NCBI GenBank assembly: GCA_021521415.1
Contig: JAIQDT010014352.1
Coordinates: forward strand, 1 to 64,000
Direction of reading: 5' to 3'
DNA from: Bidens hawaiensis
Taxonomy: Eukaryota; Streptophyta; Magnoliopsida; Asterales; Asteraceae
DNA length: 64,000 bases
Shown one piece after another: positions 33,244-45,105 of this stretch. How positions within the stretch are numbered: position 1 is the stretch's first letter; every line of letters begins with the position of its first letter. Both the position numbers and the translations under genes were made by a program. The notes below the pieces were generated by a model. The model was not told where the DNA came from, made no database searches, and was given only the letters and a program-made list of their open reading frames with translations.

Positions 33244-35260
33244 TTGGGTACGTCTGAGGATATCGAACAAGGATTGGTATCCTTCTTAAAGAAAAGAGCT
33301 TCTTCCTTAGCCTGGAAACATGAAGATATAACAGGTATCTTTAAATCCATAATTACTCAAAAACTTGGTATGGATAAATCTTTCAGGCTGGTACATCAAA
33401 AGCAAAGGAAGTTTGCTCCTGGAGAAACACTATCATACAAGAAGAAGTGCAGAAGCTGCTCAAGACCAAGATGATAAGAGAGGTCCAATATCCTAGATGG
33501 TTAGCCACTCTAGTTGTAGTCCAGAAGAAGAATGGAAAGTAGAGAGTGTGTGTGGACTTCACATACCTGAATAAGGCCTGTCCAAAAGACCCGTTTTCAC
33601 TGCCACACATTGACTCAATGGTGTATGCAACTACTAGCAATGAATTACTAACCTTCATGGATGCATCCTTAGGATTTCAAAAAATTCAAATGGAGCATTC
33701 AGATCAAGAAGACACAGTCTTCATGACCCCCATAGGTATATACTGTTATACTGCAATGCCTTTTGGATTAAAAAATGCAGGTGTAACATACCAGAGGCTA
33801 GTCAACATGATGTTCAAAGACCAACTTGGGGACACGATGGAAGTCTACATAGATGACACAGTGGTAAAGTCAAAGAAGGCTGAGGATCATCTCAAAGAGT
33901 TGGCAACAGCATTTCATATCCTGGACGAATACAACATGAAGTTGAATCCAGCCAAGTGTCATTTTGGAGTCAAAGCCGGAAAGTTCCTTGGATACATGGT
34001 CACTCAAAGGGGAATAGAAGCAAGCCCTGAACAAATCCAGGCCATTCTAGATATCAAATCGCCAAGAAACGTCAAAGATGTCCAAAGATTGACCGGAAGA
34101 ATAGCTGCTCTCAACAGATTCATCCCAAGATCCTCAGAGAAGTGTAAAGACTTCTATAATATCCTGAGGAAGAATCAGAAATTTGAATGGGGAGAAAAGC
34201 AAGAAAGGGCTTTGGTATCCTTGAAGGAATATTTATCCTTAGCACCACTGCTGATGTAGCCAATTGATAGTGAACCGTTATCGTTGTACTTAGCCATTTC
34301 TGGGAGTGCAATCAGTGCTGTTTTAGTCAAAGATCACGAAGGTCAACAACATCTAATTTATTATGTAAGTAAAAGTCTGCTAGATGCTGAATCCAGGTAT
34401 TCTTATCTTGAAAAATTAATTTTAGCACTTATAATGGCTTCTACTAAATTAAGACATTACTTTGAAACTCATGCTATTCATGTAAAAACTAACTATCCTA
34501 TTAAGGCTGTTTGAGAAAACCAGAAATGTTAGGTAGAATGGAAAAGTGGGCTGTGAAACTTAGTGCATATGATATTTTTTATGAACCAAGGACAGCCATC
34601 AAGTCTCAAGCACTTGCCGACTTTATGGTTGATTTTAGCCAGGATATACTTGAGGAAGTAGAAACGAAAGTTCAACAATTGGAGATCAAGGAGAGTTGGA
34701 CTTTACATATTGATGGTACCTCCAACATAAGAGGAACAGGTCTAGGTATCCTGCTAAAATCGTCACAGGGGGACATTATACCTATATCTATATCTTGTGA
34801 ATTTCAGGCTACTAATAATGAGGCTGAGTATGAGGCCTTAATATCTGGTTTACAATTACCTAAGGATATAAAGGTCAGGTGTCTCCAAGTTTATGTTGAT
34901 TCGTTATTGTTAGCTAACCATTTTAATGGCTCTTATGCAGTAAATGCAGAAAACTTAGCAAAATATTTAGAAATAGTTAAGCAATTAGCTATGTGTTTTG
35001 AAACATTTGATATAGTACAGGTAATAAGGAAAGAGAACACTGAAGCAGATGCCTTAGCAAACTTGGCATCAGCTTTCAAGATACCAGGTGATATCAAGAT
35101 ACCTATCGTGCATATCTTGACTCCAGCAACAAAGGAGAACCACGAAGTCTTGGAGACTTCAAATCCTAAGGATAATCCAATATCTTGGACCAGCCCTATA
35201 ATGCGGTATCTTCAGGATAACGAGATCCCAGAAGGGGAAAATCCAGAGCTTTCCGAATGA
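33244..35260 (+). pseudogene. pol: RT, RNase H and second RNase H of Tat element C
   Basis: Same domains as in A. RT palm motif is YIDDTVVKSKK (Met to Thr after the catalytic Asp pair). Stops or shifts occur near 33440, at 33541 (Trp to TAG), 34258 and 34512. The second RNase H (LHIDGTSNIRGTGLG, NNEAEYEALISGL, TEADALANLASAF) is intact in frame to 35260, where A still continues into the integrase. Confidence 0.9.
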
Positions 35261-36264
35261 AGGTAACCCAGTACATTATCCTAAATGATATTTTGGCCAA
35301 CAATGAGGAAAGATGCAATGAACTTCTCTAAGAAATGTGATGCTTGTCAAAGACACAACAACATTTTGCATCAACCAGCTGAAGCACTACATCCTATTAT
35401 ATCCCCATGGCCATTTATGAAACGGGGAATGGATATTGTGGGAAAGCTATCCAAGGCTCCTGGTGGAAAAGTCTTTATGCTGGCTGTGACTGATTACTTC
35501 TCCAAGTGGATCGAAGCAGAGGCGTTTGTCCAAGTTAAAGAAAAGGATGTGATCTCGTTTATCAAACGCAATATCCTGACAAGATTTGGTATCCCGACAG
35601 AGATTGTTTGTGACAATGGATCACAGTTCATCAGTAGTAGAACAACCAACTTTTGTTAAAGTTGGGGAATCAAGATGGTGACTTCAATTCTAGTACATCC
35701 TCAAGCTAATGGTCAAGAAGAGTCTAGTAACAAGATCATCAACAATTTGAAGAAGAAATTTTAATCCAAAAAGGGAAAATGGGCTAAAGAACTACAATTT
35801 GTTCTTTGGGCTGATAGACCACTTCAAAAAATGCAACGGGACAAACACCTTTCTCTTTGGTGTTTGGGGCCGAAGCTGTTATCCTAACAGAGATGGTGAT
35901 CCCCACAGCAAGAACCAACATCCAAGATACTGAGTCCAACAACTAAAGCCTTACTGAAGACCTGGATACCATTGACGAACTCAGAGATCTCACCAGGATC
36001 AGAATGGCAGCATGCCAACAAAGAATAGCCAAGTCCTACAACAAGAATATCAGAATTCGAAGATTCCAAATAGGAGATATGGTGTTAAGAAAGGCATTTC
36101 AAAATACCACTAACCCAGCAGATGGAAAGCTAGCTCCGAAGTGGGAAGGTCCTTACTTGATTGATTCAGAAGTAGGAAAAGGGGCCTACAGGTTAATCAC
36201 TATGGAAGGTGTTCCTATACCAAGAGCTTGGAATGCTATCCATCTTAAGGCATATTTTTGCTAG
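35261..36264 (+). pseudogene. integrase of Tat element C with zinc-domain deletion
   Basis: Relative to A, about 150 bp are missing between AATGATATTTTG (about 35284) and GGCCAACAATGAG. This removes the first half of the zinc-binding domain including its two His residues; CDACQRH remains. Catalytic Asp residues ([19 protein letters not shown]) remain. Stops follow near 35658 and 35763 and at 35943; the tail ends AIHLKAYFC-stop as in A. Confidence 0.87.
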
Positions 36265-36382
36265 TATCCTTGACTGGTATGTTCATATCCTCAACATTTT
36301 AGGATAAAGGTATGTTTCTTTATTTATTTTTACATTTTCACATATTTAAATTTTATCAAGTTTACTGACTTAAGCATCGGAG

Positions 36383-36405
36383 GGGTGTTAGCCAGGCTAA
36401 CACCC
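36383..36405. repeat. conserved 11-bp inverted repeat downstream of pol (element C)
   Basis: Arms GGGTGTTAGCC and GGCTAACACCC with a one-base spacer, identical to 4866-4888 in element A although the flanks have diverged. Confidence 0.85.
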
Positions 36406-36879
36406 ACCCCTCATCAAGAGTTTAGTGTTTTGTAGTTATCCCAAGGATATGTTATCTTGACAACAGTCAGAGGCTGATCACCTCCCACACGAATATGATA
36501 TCCCTGATATCTCCTAAGGTTTAAAGGTCTTCACCTTTCTAATGCCACCTGGAGCGCATGAATATGATATCCCTGATATCTCGTAAAGTTTAAAGGTCTT
36601 CACCTTTCTAACGCCGCCTGGAGCGCACGATGATTTGGATATAGTTCGTGGCAGGCGGACCAGACCAGCTGATAATCCGTTTGTTGTTGGCTATATACCG
36701 AATCCTTAAGATAAGTGGTAGACGTGTCACACATATAGTTTCTAACATTTTCATGTAATCTAAGGTTTATAACATTTTCATGTTATCAAAAGTTTCGTCA
36801 TTTTCATGTCCTCACGTTTGGGACTTTCCCCAGTTTTATCTAAGGTTTAGACATCTTCATGTCTCTCAAGCAAAAAGGC

Positions 36880-36951
36880 TTTATCGCCAGTAAATAGGCT
36901 TTATCGCCAGTAAATTAGGCTTTATCGCCAGTAAAAAGGCTTTATTGCCAG
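36880..36951 (+). repeat. four tandem units of GGCTTTATCGCCAGTAAA
   Basis: About 20-bp units (the last has ATTGCC) in the tail of element C; the homologous set in A is more degenerate. Confidence 0.75.
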
Positions 36952-37757
36952 AATTATCTAAATTTGTTTTGACAGATTAGTCAGCTCGCTAGGTACAGAG
37001 ATATAGCTAAGTTGTTCTTAACTAAATCCCAAAAGCATAACATATAACAAGATCAACGATTGGGGACATCATATGTAGGCGTATTAGATTTCTAAATGTT
37101 CTCTGTATAGGTACTCTTTACACTTAGATTTATTACAATTTATATTTCAGAGCATGTTCTTTTGGTTTAATTGTGACAATTAATACAAGGCATAAGGATG
37201 TATTATCCTTAAGATATTCATAATAAGTCTTAAAAACATATTTCTAAAAATATATGTAATCCTCAAAATATTTTATGATCACGATGCATGATCCTCAAGA
37301 TGCTTTATTAAAAGTCTTAAAGATATATTTTATGGAAATATAATCCTCAAAATGTTCAAGGAGCATGTTTTAGGATACATTATCCTCAAAATAACTTATT
37401 TCAGAAAATTGAAGATATGTAATATTCCCATTAAAACTTATTCAGATAAGTTATGTAAAACTAACATACATATTGAACACAATGTTTAAAGCCAAAATAT
37501 TTTGTTATTACTAATCATAAGTGCTGGAAATTAAAAAGACAACACACGGGTTTCGTCTTAAAAAGACAAGATCCCTCCACCCGAATATTGGCAGATGTTC
37601 AAAAGTCAAGATAACATGGGTGTCGTCTTGGAAGTCAAGATCACTCCACCCATGTATCCAAGTATCCTAAGCATAATATTGTTTAAAGACAGAAAAGTAA
37701 ATTGTTCAACAAACTAGTACAAGCCATCACAAACCACAACCACATAAAAAATTGGGC

Positions 37758-39274
37758 TCAAGCGTTTCTTTACCACTATCATCGCCCAATTGCGCCTCAT
37801 CACCAACCGCCTTCACCACATCCTTAATCGCCGCCTCCATACTTCGCTGCCTTCTCCGCTCCACTCGGACTAGCCTCCTCCACACTCTCACCATTGAGCT
37901 CAGCCAAGACTCTCTACCAAGCAGCCACATCCCAAAAAGGAGTATCCAGACCTGCATCTTTTTCTTCCTTGGCCATCCTGAGCCGGGACTTGAAAATGGA
38001 GATAGCAGCCGACTTCTTCGCCCACTCTGTAACCTCTTGAATCTGTACCAAACGATCCACTTCTTGGTGGATGAGTTCCTTCTTTGCCAGCGCAAGTTCC
38101 TGCTTTAAATCCTCAATCTCCTTGGTCTTCTTGTCAATGAGGTTGGTTTTAGCAGTCGCGATCTTCAGCATTTCGGCTATTCGGGTATTGGCGTCAAGAA
38201 GTTCGTAATGCAGATCGTTAAAGCTGGAGGATAGCTGCTCCAGTCCCTCCCAAAAATAACAAATCCTCATGATATCCTCAGCATATGTTATCTTCAAAGT
38301 ATGAGGGTATGATCAGAAAGCATACCTTATTGAACTCAATGTTACAGGTCGGAGAAGAGTCAGAAACTTCCTGGGTCTTCCTCTTTTTAGAACCCTTGGC
38401 ACGACTGCTATCTCAACGTTTTGGCAAATTTTCCTACAAAAATACAGGTTAGTATCTCTGACCTTTAATTTTTTTTACTAATATCTCAACGTTTCTTACC
38501 AGACATAACGGAGCCTGCTGATGGCGACGGTTCTTTGAGGCTTGACTGGAAGAAAAAGGTTCTTTCCTCCTCGTCAATAAGATAAAAAGAGTTCAACTTG
38601 TTCTCGGTCTCTTTGGTGGGAGAGGCAATCTCGAAGAACATCAAAGCTGCAAATAACAAAGACAAAAACATATCAGTTACGAAGATATAGGCATACATCT
38701 TCAAGATAATGTATCCTACTTTTGGTGATCCAAAGATACGGAAGATTGTCAGGATGAGGAAGAGTATCTCTCCTGACAAAGAAGAATTGTTTCTTCCACT
38801 GATCGTTATTTTGGGTGTTTCTCGAAACAAGTGGGTACAGCCGGATCTGGTTTTGAGAAGGTATCTTGAGAAACCATGGCTGCGAAGGTCATACACAGAA
38901 GCGAGTTCAGAAAGGGTAAAGTCAAGGTCATGGTCGGCGATTAATCTTTCCAAAACAAACAAGGTCCTCCAAACCATGGGCATGGTTTAGATAAAACTAA
39001 GACCAGTTCTAGTAAAGAACTCGGTGGTAAAGGCCGGAAATGGGTAAGAAAAACCAATCTTGAATGGCAAATACGGAAAACAAATCCAGGTCTTAGAAAT
39101 CGGATAAGACAGCTGGATCAAAGGATCGGAAAACAGTTCCCGGAGGGAAACAACCTCGGGATTGTAGGCTCGCGATATCATTGTTATTAAAAGTGCAATC
39201 TCACTCACAGGGTTGGTAAGAAAATTTTGTGATATGAAATCTTCAATGCCAGAAGAGTGAAGCTTAGGAGCCAT
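37758..39274 (-). pseudogene. antisense four-exon gene of Tat element C
   Basis: Second copy of the gene at 6162-7783. Exons: 39274-38718, 38646-38500, 38433-38326, 38246-37758; introns of 71, 66 and 79 bp at matching positions, all GT-AG. It begins with a real ATG (MAPKLHSSGIEDFISQNFL). Exon 2 is 147 bp in both copies (FFEIASPTKETENKL). Exon 3 is shortened (108 versus 209 bp) but keeps SRAKGSKKRKTQ. Exon 4 is coiled-coil-like (DKKTKEIEDLKQELALAKKE). Frame damage differs from A: a one-base loss near 38830 in exon 1, an exon 3 deletion, TAG at 37914-37916. Confidence 0.77.
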
Positions 39275-39492
39275 GGTTTCGCGAAGATAAAAGAAGAAGA
39301 AGAAGAAGAAAGAAGAAATTACCTGGATAAAGGAACCGATGATTGAAAGGATTATTTATCCCGGTAGTTATATGGGCAATCTAGGGTTTAGCGAATTACA
39401 AGGATGCGTGACCCATGCAGCGAGATCCGTCACACATGCAGGAATTCAAAATTCAAAAATTTTACAGCTGTAACCCATATCTACAGCTATTA
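39275..39492. other. spacer between antisense gene and polypurine tract of element C
   Basis: AT-rich, with a GAA-rich run (39291-39320) just upstream of the antisense ATG and the TACAGCTGT-type duplication. It may contain the promoter for the antisense gene. Confidence 0.45.
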
Positions 39493-39506
39493 AATTTGGG
39501 GACAAT
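39493..39506 (+). other. polypurine tract of Tat element C
   Basis: AAATTTGGGGACAAT runs directly into the 3' LTR start TGTTAGGGC; matches that of A. Confidence 0.75.
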
Positions 39507-40094
39507 TGTTAGGGCACGGATTTTTGGTATCCTCAGCTAGCAGTATGTTTGGATAACTTCAAGATATGGTATCCACCGAGGTAACAGATATCCTAAATAT
39601 ATTGTATAAATTAACAATTCATTCGATATTTTCCATGTTTAAACAGGTCAAAGGGCGTTGCCATGATTTCCTGAAGACTCGGACTTGCAGTTATTAGTGC
39701 GTGGTTAAAAAGGAAATGTGGGAATTAACGGGTAACTGAGGAGTCAATAATTTCCATAATTATAGGAATTCTGTTAGCTTTATTTTTGTTATAAATAGAG
39801 CAACAACTAGGATCAATACACACACATTTAGAACACGAGACTTACTAGTATTCGATCTCAATGTAATCACGATTCGATTAGCTCCACCACTTGTAACCAC
39901 CTTTTGTTATTAATAAACTGGTCGTGATAGTTTTTACCGCCCGGGATTTTTTCATGGTATCCTCAGGATAACGAGTTTTTTCCTCGTAACAAATCTCTGT
40001 GTTCTAGCAAGTTTTACATTCATTCCAAGCAAGCACCAAGTCCCATTTACTAATTTGGTTGTAAAATCACATTTGTTAATTTTTGACCAAAACA
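39507..40094 (+). repeat. 3' LTR of Tat element C
   Basis: 588 bp, TGTTAGGGCACGG ... GACCAAAACA. TATA box at 39790-39797, AATAAA near 39910. It is followed by the copia coding sequence with target copy ATGGC. Confidence 0.93.
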
Positions 40095-41038
40095 ATGGCT
40101 TATGTGTACTTGTTAAGACACAAAGATGAAGCTTTTGAAATGTTCAAAGTCTTCCAGAATGAAGTACAAAATCAACTCAATAAAACCATTAAAGTACTTC
40201 GTTTGGATAGAGGAGGTGAATACCTAAGTGATGCTTTTCAAGATTATCTTAGAAGTTGTGGGATCATCTCACAAGTCACTCCACCCGGAATACCACAGCA
40301 TAATGGTGTATCCGAGAGGAGGTATCCAACTCTATTGGATATGATTCGATCTTTGATGGCAAGAAGCACATTGCCTCTATCATTTTGGGGTTTCGCATTG
40401 CTCTCTGCGGCCCGTATTCTAAATATGGCCCCAACCAAGAAAGTGGAAAAGACACCTTTTGAAATATGGAATGGAAGGGCTCCATTGTTATCATATTTAA
40501 AGGTTTGGGGTTGTGAGGCTTATGTCAAGAACAACACCCAAAACATACTTGAAAGTCGATCCACTAAGTGTATCTTTGTAGGATATCCCAAAGACTCCAT
40601 GGGATATTATTTCTACAACCCAACCAAGCAAAAGGTGTTTATTACACGGAAGGCCGAGTTCATGGAAACTATGTTCCTTATGGAAGGTACTAGTAGAACG
40701 GTGGAACTCGAGGAGGATCGAGAACCACAAGGCGATACACGTTTGGTTGATACTAGCAATCAACAAGAGGTTGTTGACAATGATCAAATGGTTGATCAAG
40801 ACACACAAAACGTTCGAAAATCCGGTAGAATTAGTCATCCACCCGAAAGATATGGATTTTTCATGGATGGATGCTATGTGGTAGATTCGGATGAACCCAC
40901 CACATACCGTGATGCAATGTCACAATCTGATTGTGACAAATGGCTTGAAGCCTTGAACGTAGAGATGCAATCCATGCATGACAATCAAGTATGGGATTTG
41001 GTTGTACCACCTCTTAATTCCAAAACCGGTTGGAAGTA
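40095..41038 (+). pseudogene. copia integrase C-terminal part and start of RT
   Basis: Resumes after Tat C with YVYLLRHKDEAFEMFKVF. Catalytic residues: LDRGGEYLS (second Asp; the usual SDNG is replaced) and GVSERRYPTLLDM (Glu). Integrase C-terminal core FEIWNGRAPLLSYLKVWGC, then a linker to WLEALNVEMQSMHDNQVWDL. A stop at 41036-41038 follows TGWK. Confidence 0.9.
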
Positions 41039-42440
41039 AGTGGTTTTCAAGAAGAAAACTGACATGCATGGAAACTTGGATACTTATAAAGTACGACTTG
41101 TAGCAAAAGGTTTTACTAAAACTCAAGGTCTTGATTAAGATGAGACCTTCTCTCCCGTTGCAATGCTAAAGTCTACTAGGATATTATTTGCCATAGCCGC
41201 ATATTATGACTATGAGATATGGCAAATGGATGTCAAAACCGCTTTTCTAAATGGGCATCTTGAGGAGATGTCTATATGGTTCAGCCCGAAGGTTTTGTTG
41301 ATCCACAACATCCTAATAAAGTCTGCAAGTTAAAGAAATCAATCTATGGATTGAAGCAAGCATCTAGAAGTTGGAATCACCGTTTTGATGAAGAAGTTGG
41401 GAAATTTGGATTCATCAAGAACACCAATGAAGCTTGTGTGTATAAGAAAGCTAGTGGGAGCATCATCACTTTCTTAGTATTGTATGTTGATGACATACTA
41501 CTATTTGGAAATGACATTCCAACCATGGAAGGTGTAAAAGCATGGCTTGGAAGTTGTTTTTCCATCAAAGAACTTGGTGAATCCACCTATATTTTAGGAA
41601 TAAAGATCTATAGGGATAGATCAAGGCGGTTGATAGGTTTAAACCAAAGTACATACATTGACAAAATCTTGAAGAGGTTCAAGATGGAGAACTCTAAGAT
41701 AGGTTTCGTACCTATTCAAAGAGGGACGATGTTGAGTGCATCTCAATGTCCAAGCTCAAAGGATGAGCAAGAGAAAATGAAAGGAATCCCATACTCATCG
41801 GCTATTGGATCCAGCATGTATGCAATGATATGTACTAGATCGGATGTGTCATGAATTTTGAGCATGACAAGTAGATACCAACAAAATCCGGGAAGTAGCC
41901 AGTGGATGGTGGTTAAAATTATATTGAAATACCTTAGAAGAACTAAGGACATGTTTCTAATATACGGTTCGGGGGAGGAGGAACTCGTTGTAAAGGGTTA
42001 CACGGATGCGAGTTTCCAAACCGATTGAGGTGATTCTGGATTACAATCGGGGTATGTTTTCGTTATGAATGGTGGGGCAGTCTCTTGGAAGAGCTCAAAA
42101 CAAGATGTGGTAGCATTATCCACCACATAATCGGAATACATCGCCGCCTCATTGGCAGCTCAAGAAGCTGCGTGGATAAGGAAATTCATTGCCGATCTAG
42201 GGGTGGTCCGTACCATTCAGGACCCTCTAGAGATCTTTTGTGACAACGAGGGTGTGATTGCTCAAATCAATGAATCTCGTGCATATCAAAAGACGAGGCA
42301 CATTGAGAGGAGGTTCAACTACATAAGGGATGAAGTTGAGAAAGATGTGTATTCGTAAGGTTCACACCGATAAAAACAATGCGGATCCACTCATGAAACT
42401 CCTTGAAAGGCCAAACAAGGAAGGTCACACTTGTGCCTTA
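41039..42440 (+). pseudogene. pol: copia reverse transcriptase and RNase H
   Basis: RT blocks KKKTDMHGNLDTYKVRLVAK, QMDVKTAFLNGHLEE (frameshift near 41270), SIYGLKQASRSWNHRFDE and catalytic LYVDDILLFGND. RNase H from about 41990 (GYTDASFQTD, SEYIAASLAAQEAAWIRKFI, CDNEGVIAQ, KTRHIERRFNYIRDEVE). Nonsense codons lie near 41137, 41852, 42028, 42128 and 42356. Confidence 0.9.
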
Positions 42441-42944
42441 GGACTTCAATATTCTAGTGATTGGATTTGATTTATTTTGTATTTGGATATCAGAACAATT
42501 GTAATTTTCATCCATTCATATGATTATGGTTTATCATTATGACATTTTGAGTTATGTTCCATTTTAGCATGTTTAAACCCATGAATACGTTAACTATTCT
42601 AAATGTCCATAGTCGTTCATATTTGTGGGAACAAGTATGAAGGTAAGACTATTATGAACTTGGATTGGTGGATATTCATAAGGTATGAATATAGAGCAAA
42701 AGGTTGCTGCCAAGGTTCATAGATATTTATGGGATATAAATATTGGACTGACCCACTCTCAAATGTTACTACATGGAATCTTTGTGATTGATCATAAGTA
42801 TTATGCTTTCACTTAGTTCTTTGCTGCTCTGAAACATGACGATACATAAGTCTAAGATCAGGTATGGTACAAGGTGATTGTGGGAGACATATGTAGTCAA
42901 AAGGGGATTTGTCCCTCTTCTTTGTTGAGATTAAGATGTCTAAG
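42441..42944 (+). other. 3' non-coding region of the copia element
   Basis: AT-rich sequence after RNase H with no ORF. It should include the 3' untranslated region and perhaps part of the 3' LTR, but nothing matching 10700-12836 is recognisable. Element E begins at 42945. Confidence 0.45.
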
Positions 42945-44173
42945 TGTAAGGCTCCGAACCCCGGGAACCCCACAGTTGGTAATCATTCAAAACACTCGTA
43001 AAAATAATTAAACTTAAAAACAATTCTTTTCATTAAAATAAGCATCACAGAGTATAATTCGGCGTAAAACGTAAATAATATAATAAGTTCCCAAAACCCG
43101 GGAATTTTGCCCAAAACCAACTAAATTATCTTTAACAAAAATTTTTAAAAGGAAATGTTTAATAATCAAGTCTTCAAATCCCGCATGCCCTTCACCGTCC
43201 AAGTAGCTTCGTGCACGTCCAAGCGATAAGGCATCCTCTTCTTAACCTGAAACTCACACTAACATGCACACAAAGTCAGCTTAAGCTGAGTGAGTTCAAG
43301 TTTTAAATAAGTAACAAAAGTCTTAATAATCATTCCAACGGTTTTAAAACTGTAAACGGAAATACATCAGTTAGGTCATCACATTTAATAAATAATCATC
43401 CTTACGTATGAACATCTCTATACGTGCATTCCTATATATACAAATATATATATATATACATATATATATAACATTCAATAATAACATTCACGGCCGAGAA
43501 AACGTACAACCCCAACACGTAACATTCCATTCAACGCATGCAAACACGAAGTAGGCATACGTAACATTCCGTAGTCGATATCAACTACAACATTCCCCAA
43601 ATATTGGCCATCCAATAATATGTACATACACACATTCTATAACATTCCAAGGCCTACCAATACTAGCAAGCCTATGCAAAATAGTTTAAAACATTTCATC
43701 AAGCAAAATCGCTTAAGTATGCATGCTAGCCCAAAACTTAAAAAAAGTTAAATGGGGCATCGAGAACTCACCTGAGGTCAACCAAACACTAGCAACGAGC
43801 TAAGGACTCCCTAAGTATTCACTCACAAGAAAGGGCCTGTAAATTGCACGCAACGCGTCACTAAACTGGACCGTAAGAACACACTTGCCTAATGGGCCGT
43901 TCAAGCCCAACACTTTGGCCCGAGGCCCAACAACTTGGCCCGAGGCCCAAACCATACCCAATTACTTTACCTCAGCCCCTAAAACGTTTCAATTAACCAA
44001 ATCCGCCCTACGATTATGGTCGGGGCTAACCATAAGGCAAAATGGAAGGAAAAGTTAGGTTCTTTAACGTACCGGGATGACGTAAAGGCTTCTGAGAAAT
44101 GTTGGATAAATCCTGAGAATTATACATACTCTACAAGCTGTAATTCTTGAAACCGGAATTAACGGGCGTTACA
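42945..44173 (-). repeat. 3' LTR of chromovirus E
   Basis: 1229 bp; plus-strand ends TGTAAGGCTCCG and GGCGTTACA. It shares the end type with D (TGTAAGGC...CCGGGAACCC) but is otherwise different. It includes a TATA microsatellite (43438-43471) and two TTGGCCCGAGGCCCAA repeats (43915-43952). Confidence 0.9.
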
Positions 44174-44190
44174 AGTCCACCCCCCTTACA
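44174..44190 (-). other. polypurine tract of chromovirus E
   Basis: Minus strand AAGGGGGGTGGACTT, directly before the 3' LTR start TGTAACGCCC. Confidence 0.75.
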
Positions 44191-45105
44191 ATGGGATTCG
44201 TCCCCGAATCCCGATGCGACAGAAACAACTGCGGATATTGCTTCATCATCTCGTCTTCGGACTCCCAAGTGGCCTCGGAACCTCTACGGTGTCTCAACTA
44301 CACCTTCACCTGCCTAACCACCTTATTCCTCATACGCCTCTCCTGTCGGTCAAGAATAGCAATCGGTTGCTCAACGTAGTTCAGCTTACTGTCAAGCTCA
44401 ATATCATCAAGAGGCACATGGGCCTCCTCATCCGCTAAACACTTCCTCAAGTGGGACACATGGAAGGTAGTTAGAATCCCTGCGAGCTCATCAGGCAATT
44501 CCAGCCTATACGCTACCTCACCAACACGGGACAATATACGGAACAGACCAATGAACCTCGGACTAAGCTTCCCCCTCTTACGAAAACGAATAATGCCCTT
44601 CCAAGGAGAAACCTTCAACATAACCCGATCCCCAGCCTTGAACACAATAGGTCTTCGCCTTTTATCCGCATAAGACTTTTGTCGGTCCTGGGCGGCCTTC
44701 ATAAACGCTTTAATCTTGTCAAGTTTCTCGGTCGTAGCCTCGACCACCTCCAAACTACCCAACTGATTCTCACCAATGGAACCCCAACAGACTGGAGTCC
44801 TACACCTCCTACCATACAACATCTCAAACGGTGGCATCCCAATCGTGGCTTGATAACTGTTATTATACGAGAACTCTACCAATGGTAAGTGACGGTCCCA
44901 ACTACTCCCAAAATCGATAACACAAGCCCGTAACATATCCTCGAGAGTTTGAATGGTCCTCTCGGACTGACCATCCGTCTGCGGGTGATAACCTGTACTG
45001 ATGAGGAGTTTTGTGCCCATCTCCTCATGAAACTTCTTCCAGATGCTGGAGGTAAAATGCGTATCCCTATCCGAAACAATAGATACCGGCACCGACGTCT
45101 GAATC
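44191..45105 (-). pseudogene. integrase remnant and chromodomain of chromovirus E
   Basis: Starts abruptly at [18 protein letters not shown]: the zinc-binding domain and the first catalytic Asp are missing. The second Asp (SDRDTHF) and Glu ([13 protein letters not shown]) remain, then VGEVAYRLELPDELAG and a chromodomain-like tail (IAILDRQERRMRNKVVRQVK). A TAG at 44298-44300 falls inside the chromodomain; readable homology (GSEATWESEDEMMKQYPQL) continues to about 44220. Confidence 0.9.

Larger units (their letters stand above)
36265..37757 (+). other. non-coding 3' tail of Tat element C
   Basis: Same order as in A: hairpin 36383-36405, two ~68-bp blocks (about 36498-36630), AACATTTTCATGT repeats, TCGCCAGTAAA repeats (36880-36951). 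An AT-rich part with ATCCTCAA repeats (37200-37400) follows. No ORF. Confidence 0.75.
20937..40094 (+). mobile_element. Tat-lineage element C (complete structure, interrupted by D)
   Basis: 5' LTR 20937-21530, primer-binding site, gag, protease, RT, two RNase H domains, deleted integrase, hairpin tail, antisense gene, polypurine tract, 3' LTR 39507-40094. Without D and one target copy it is about 10.05 kb. The target duplication is ATGGG (20932-20936) versus ATGGC (40095-40099), one base decayed. It inserted in the copia integrase between the codons for RYG and YVYL. Confidence 0.94.
10700..42944 (+). mobile_element. decayed Ty1/copia element hosting three nested insertions
   Basis: Pieces at about 10700-11410, 12010-13524, 19933-20936 and 40095-42944 join into gag, protease, integrase, RT and RNase H in copia order. 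The interruptions are a solo LTR, an Athila-like element and Tat element C. I could not identify its LTRs: the left end abuts Tat copy B and the right end is cut by element E (a CTAAG target copy is possible at 42940-42944). Many stops show it is dead. Confidence 0.82.
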
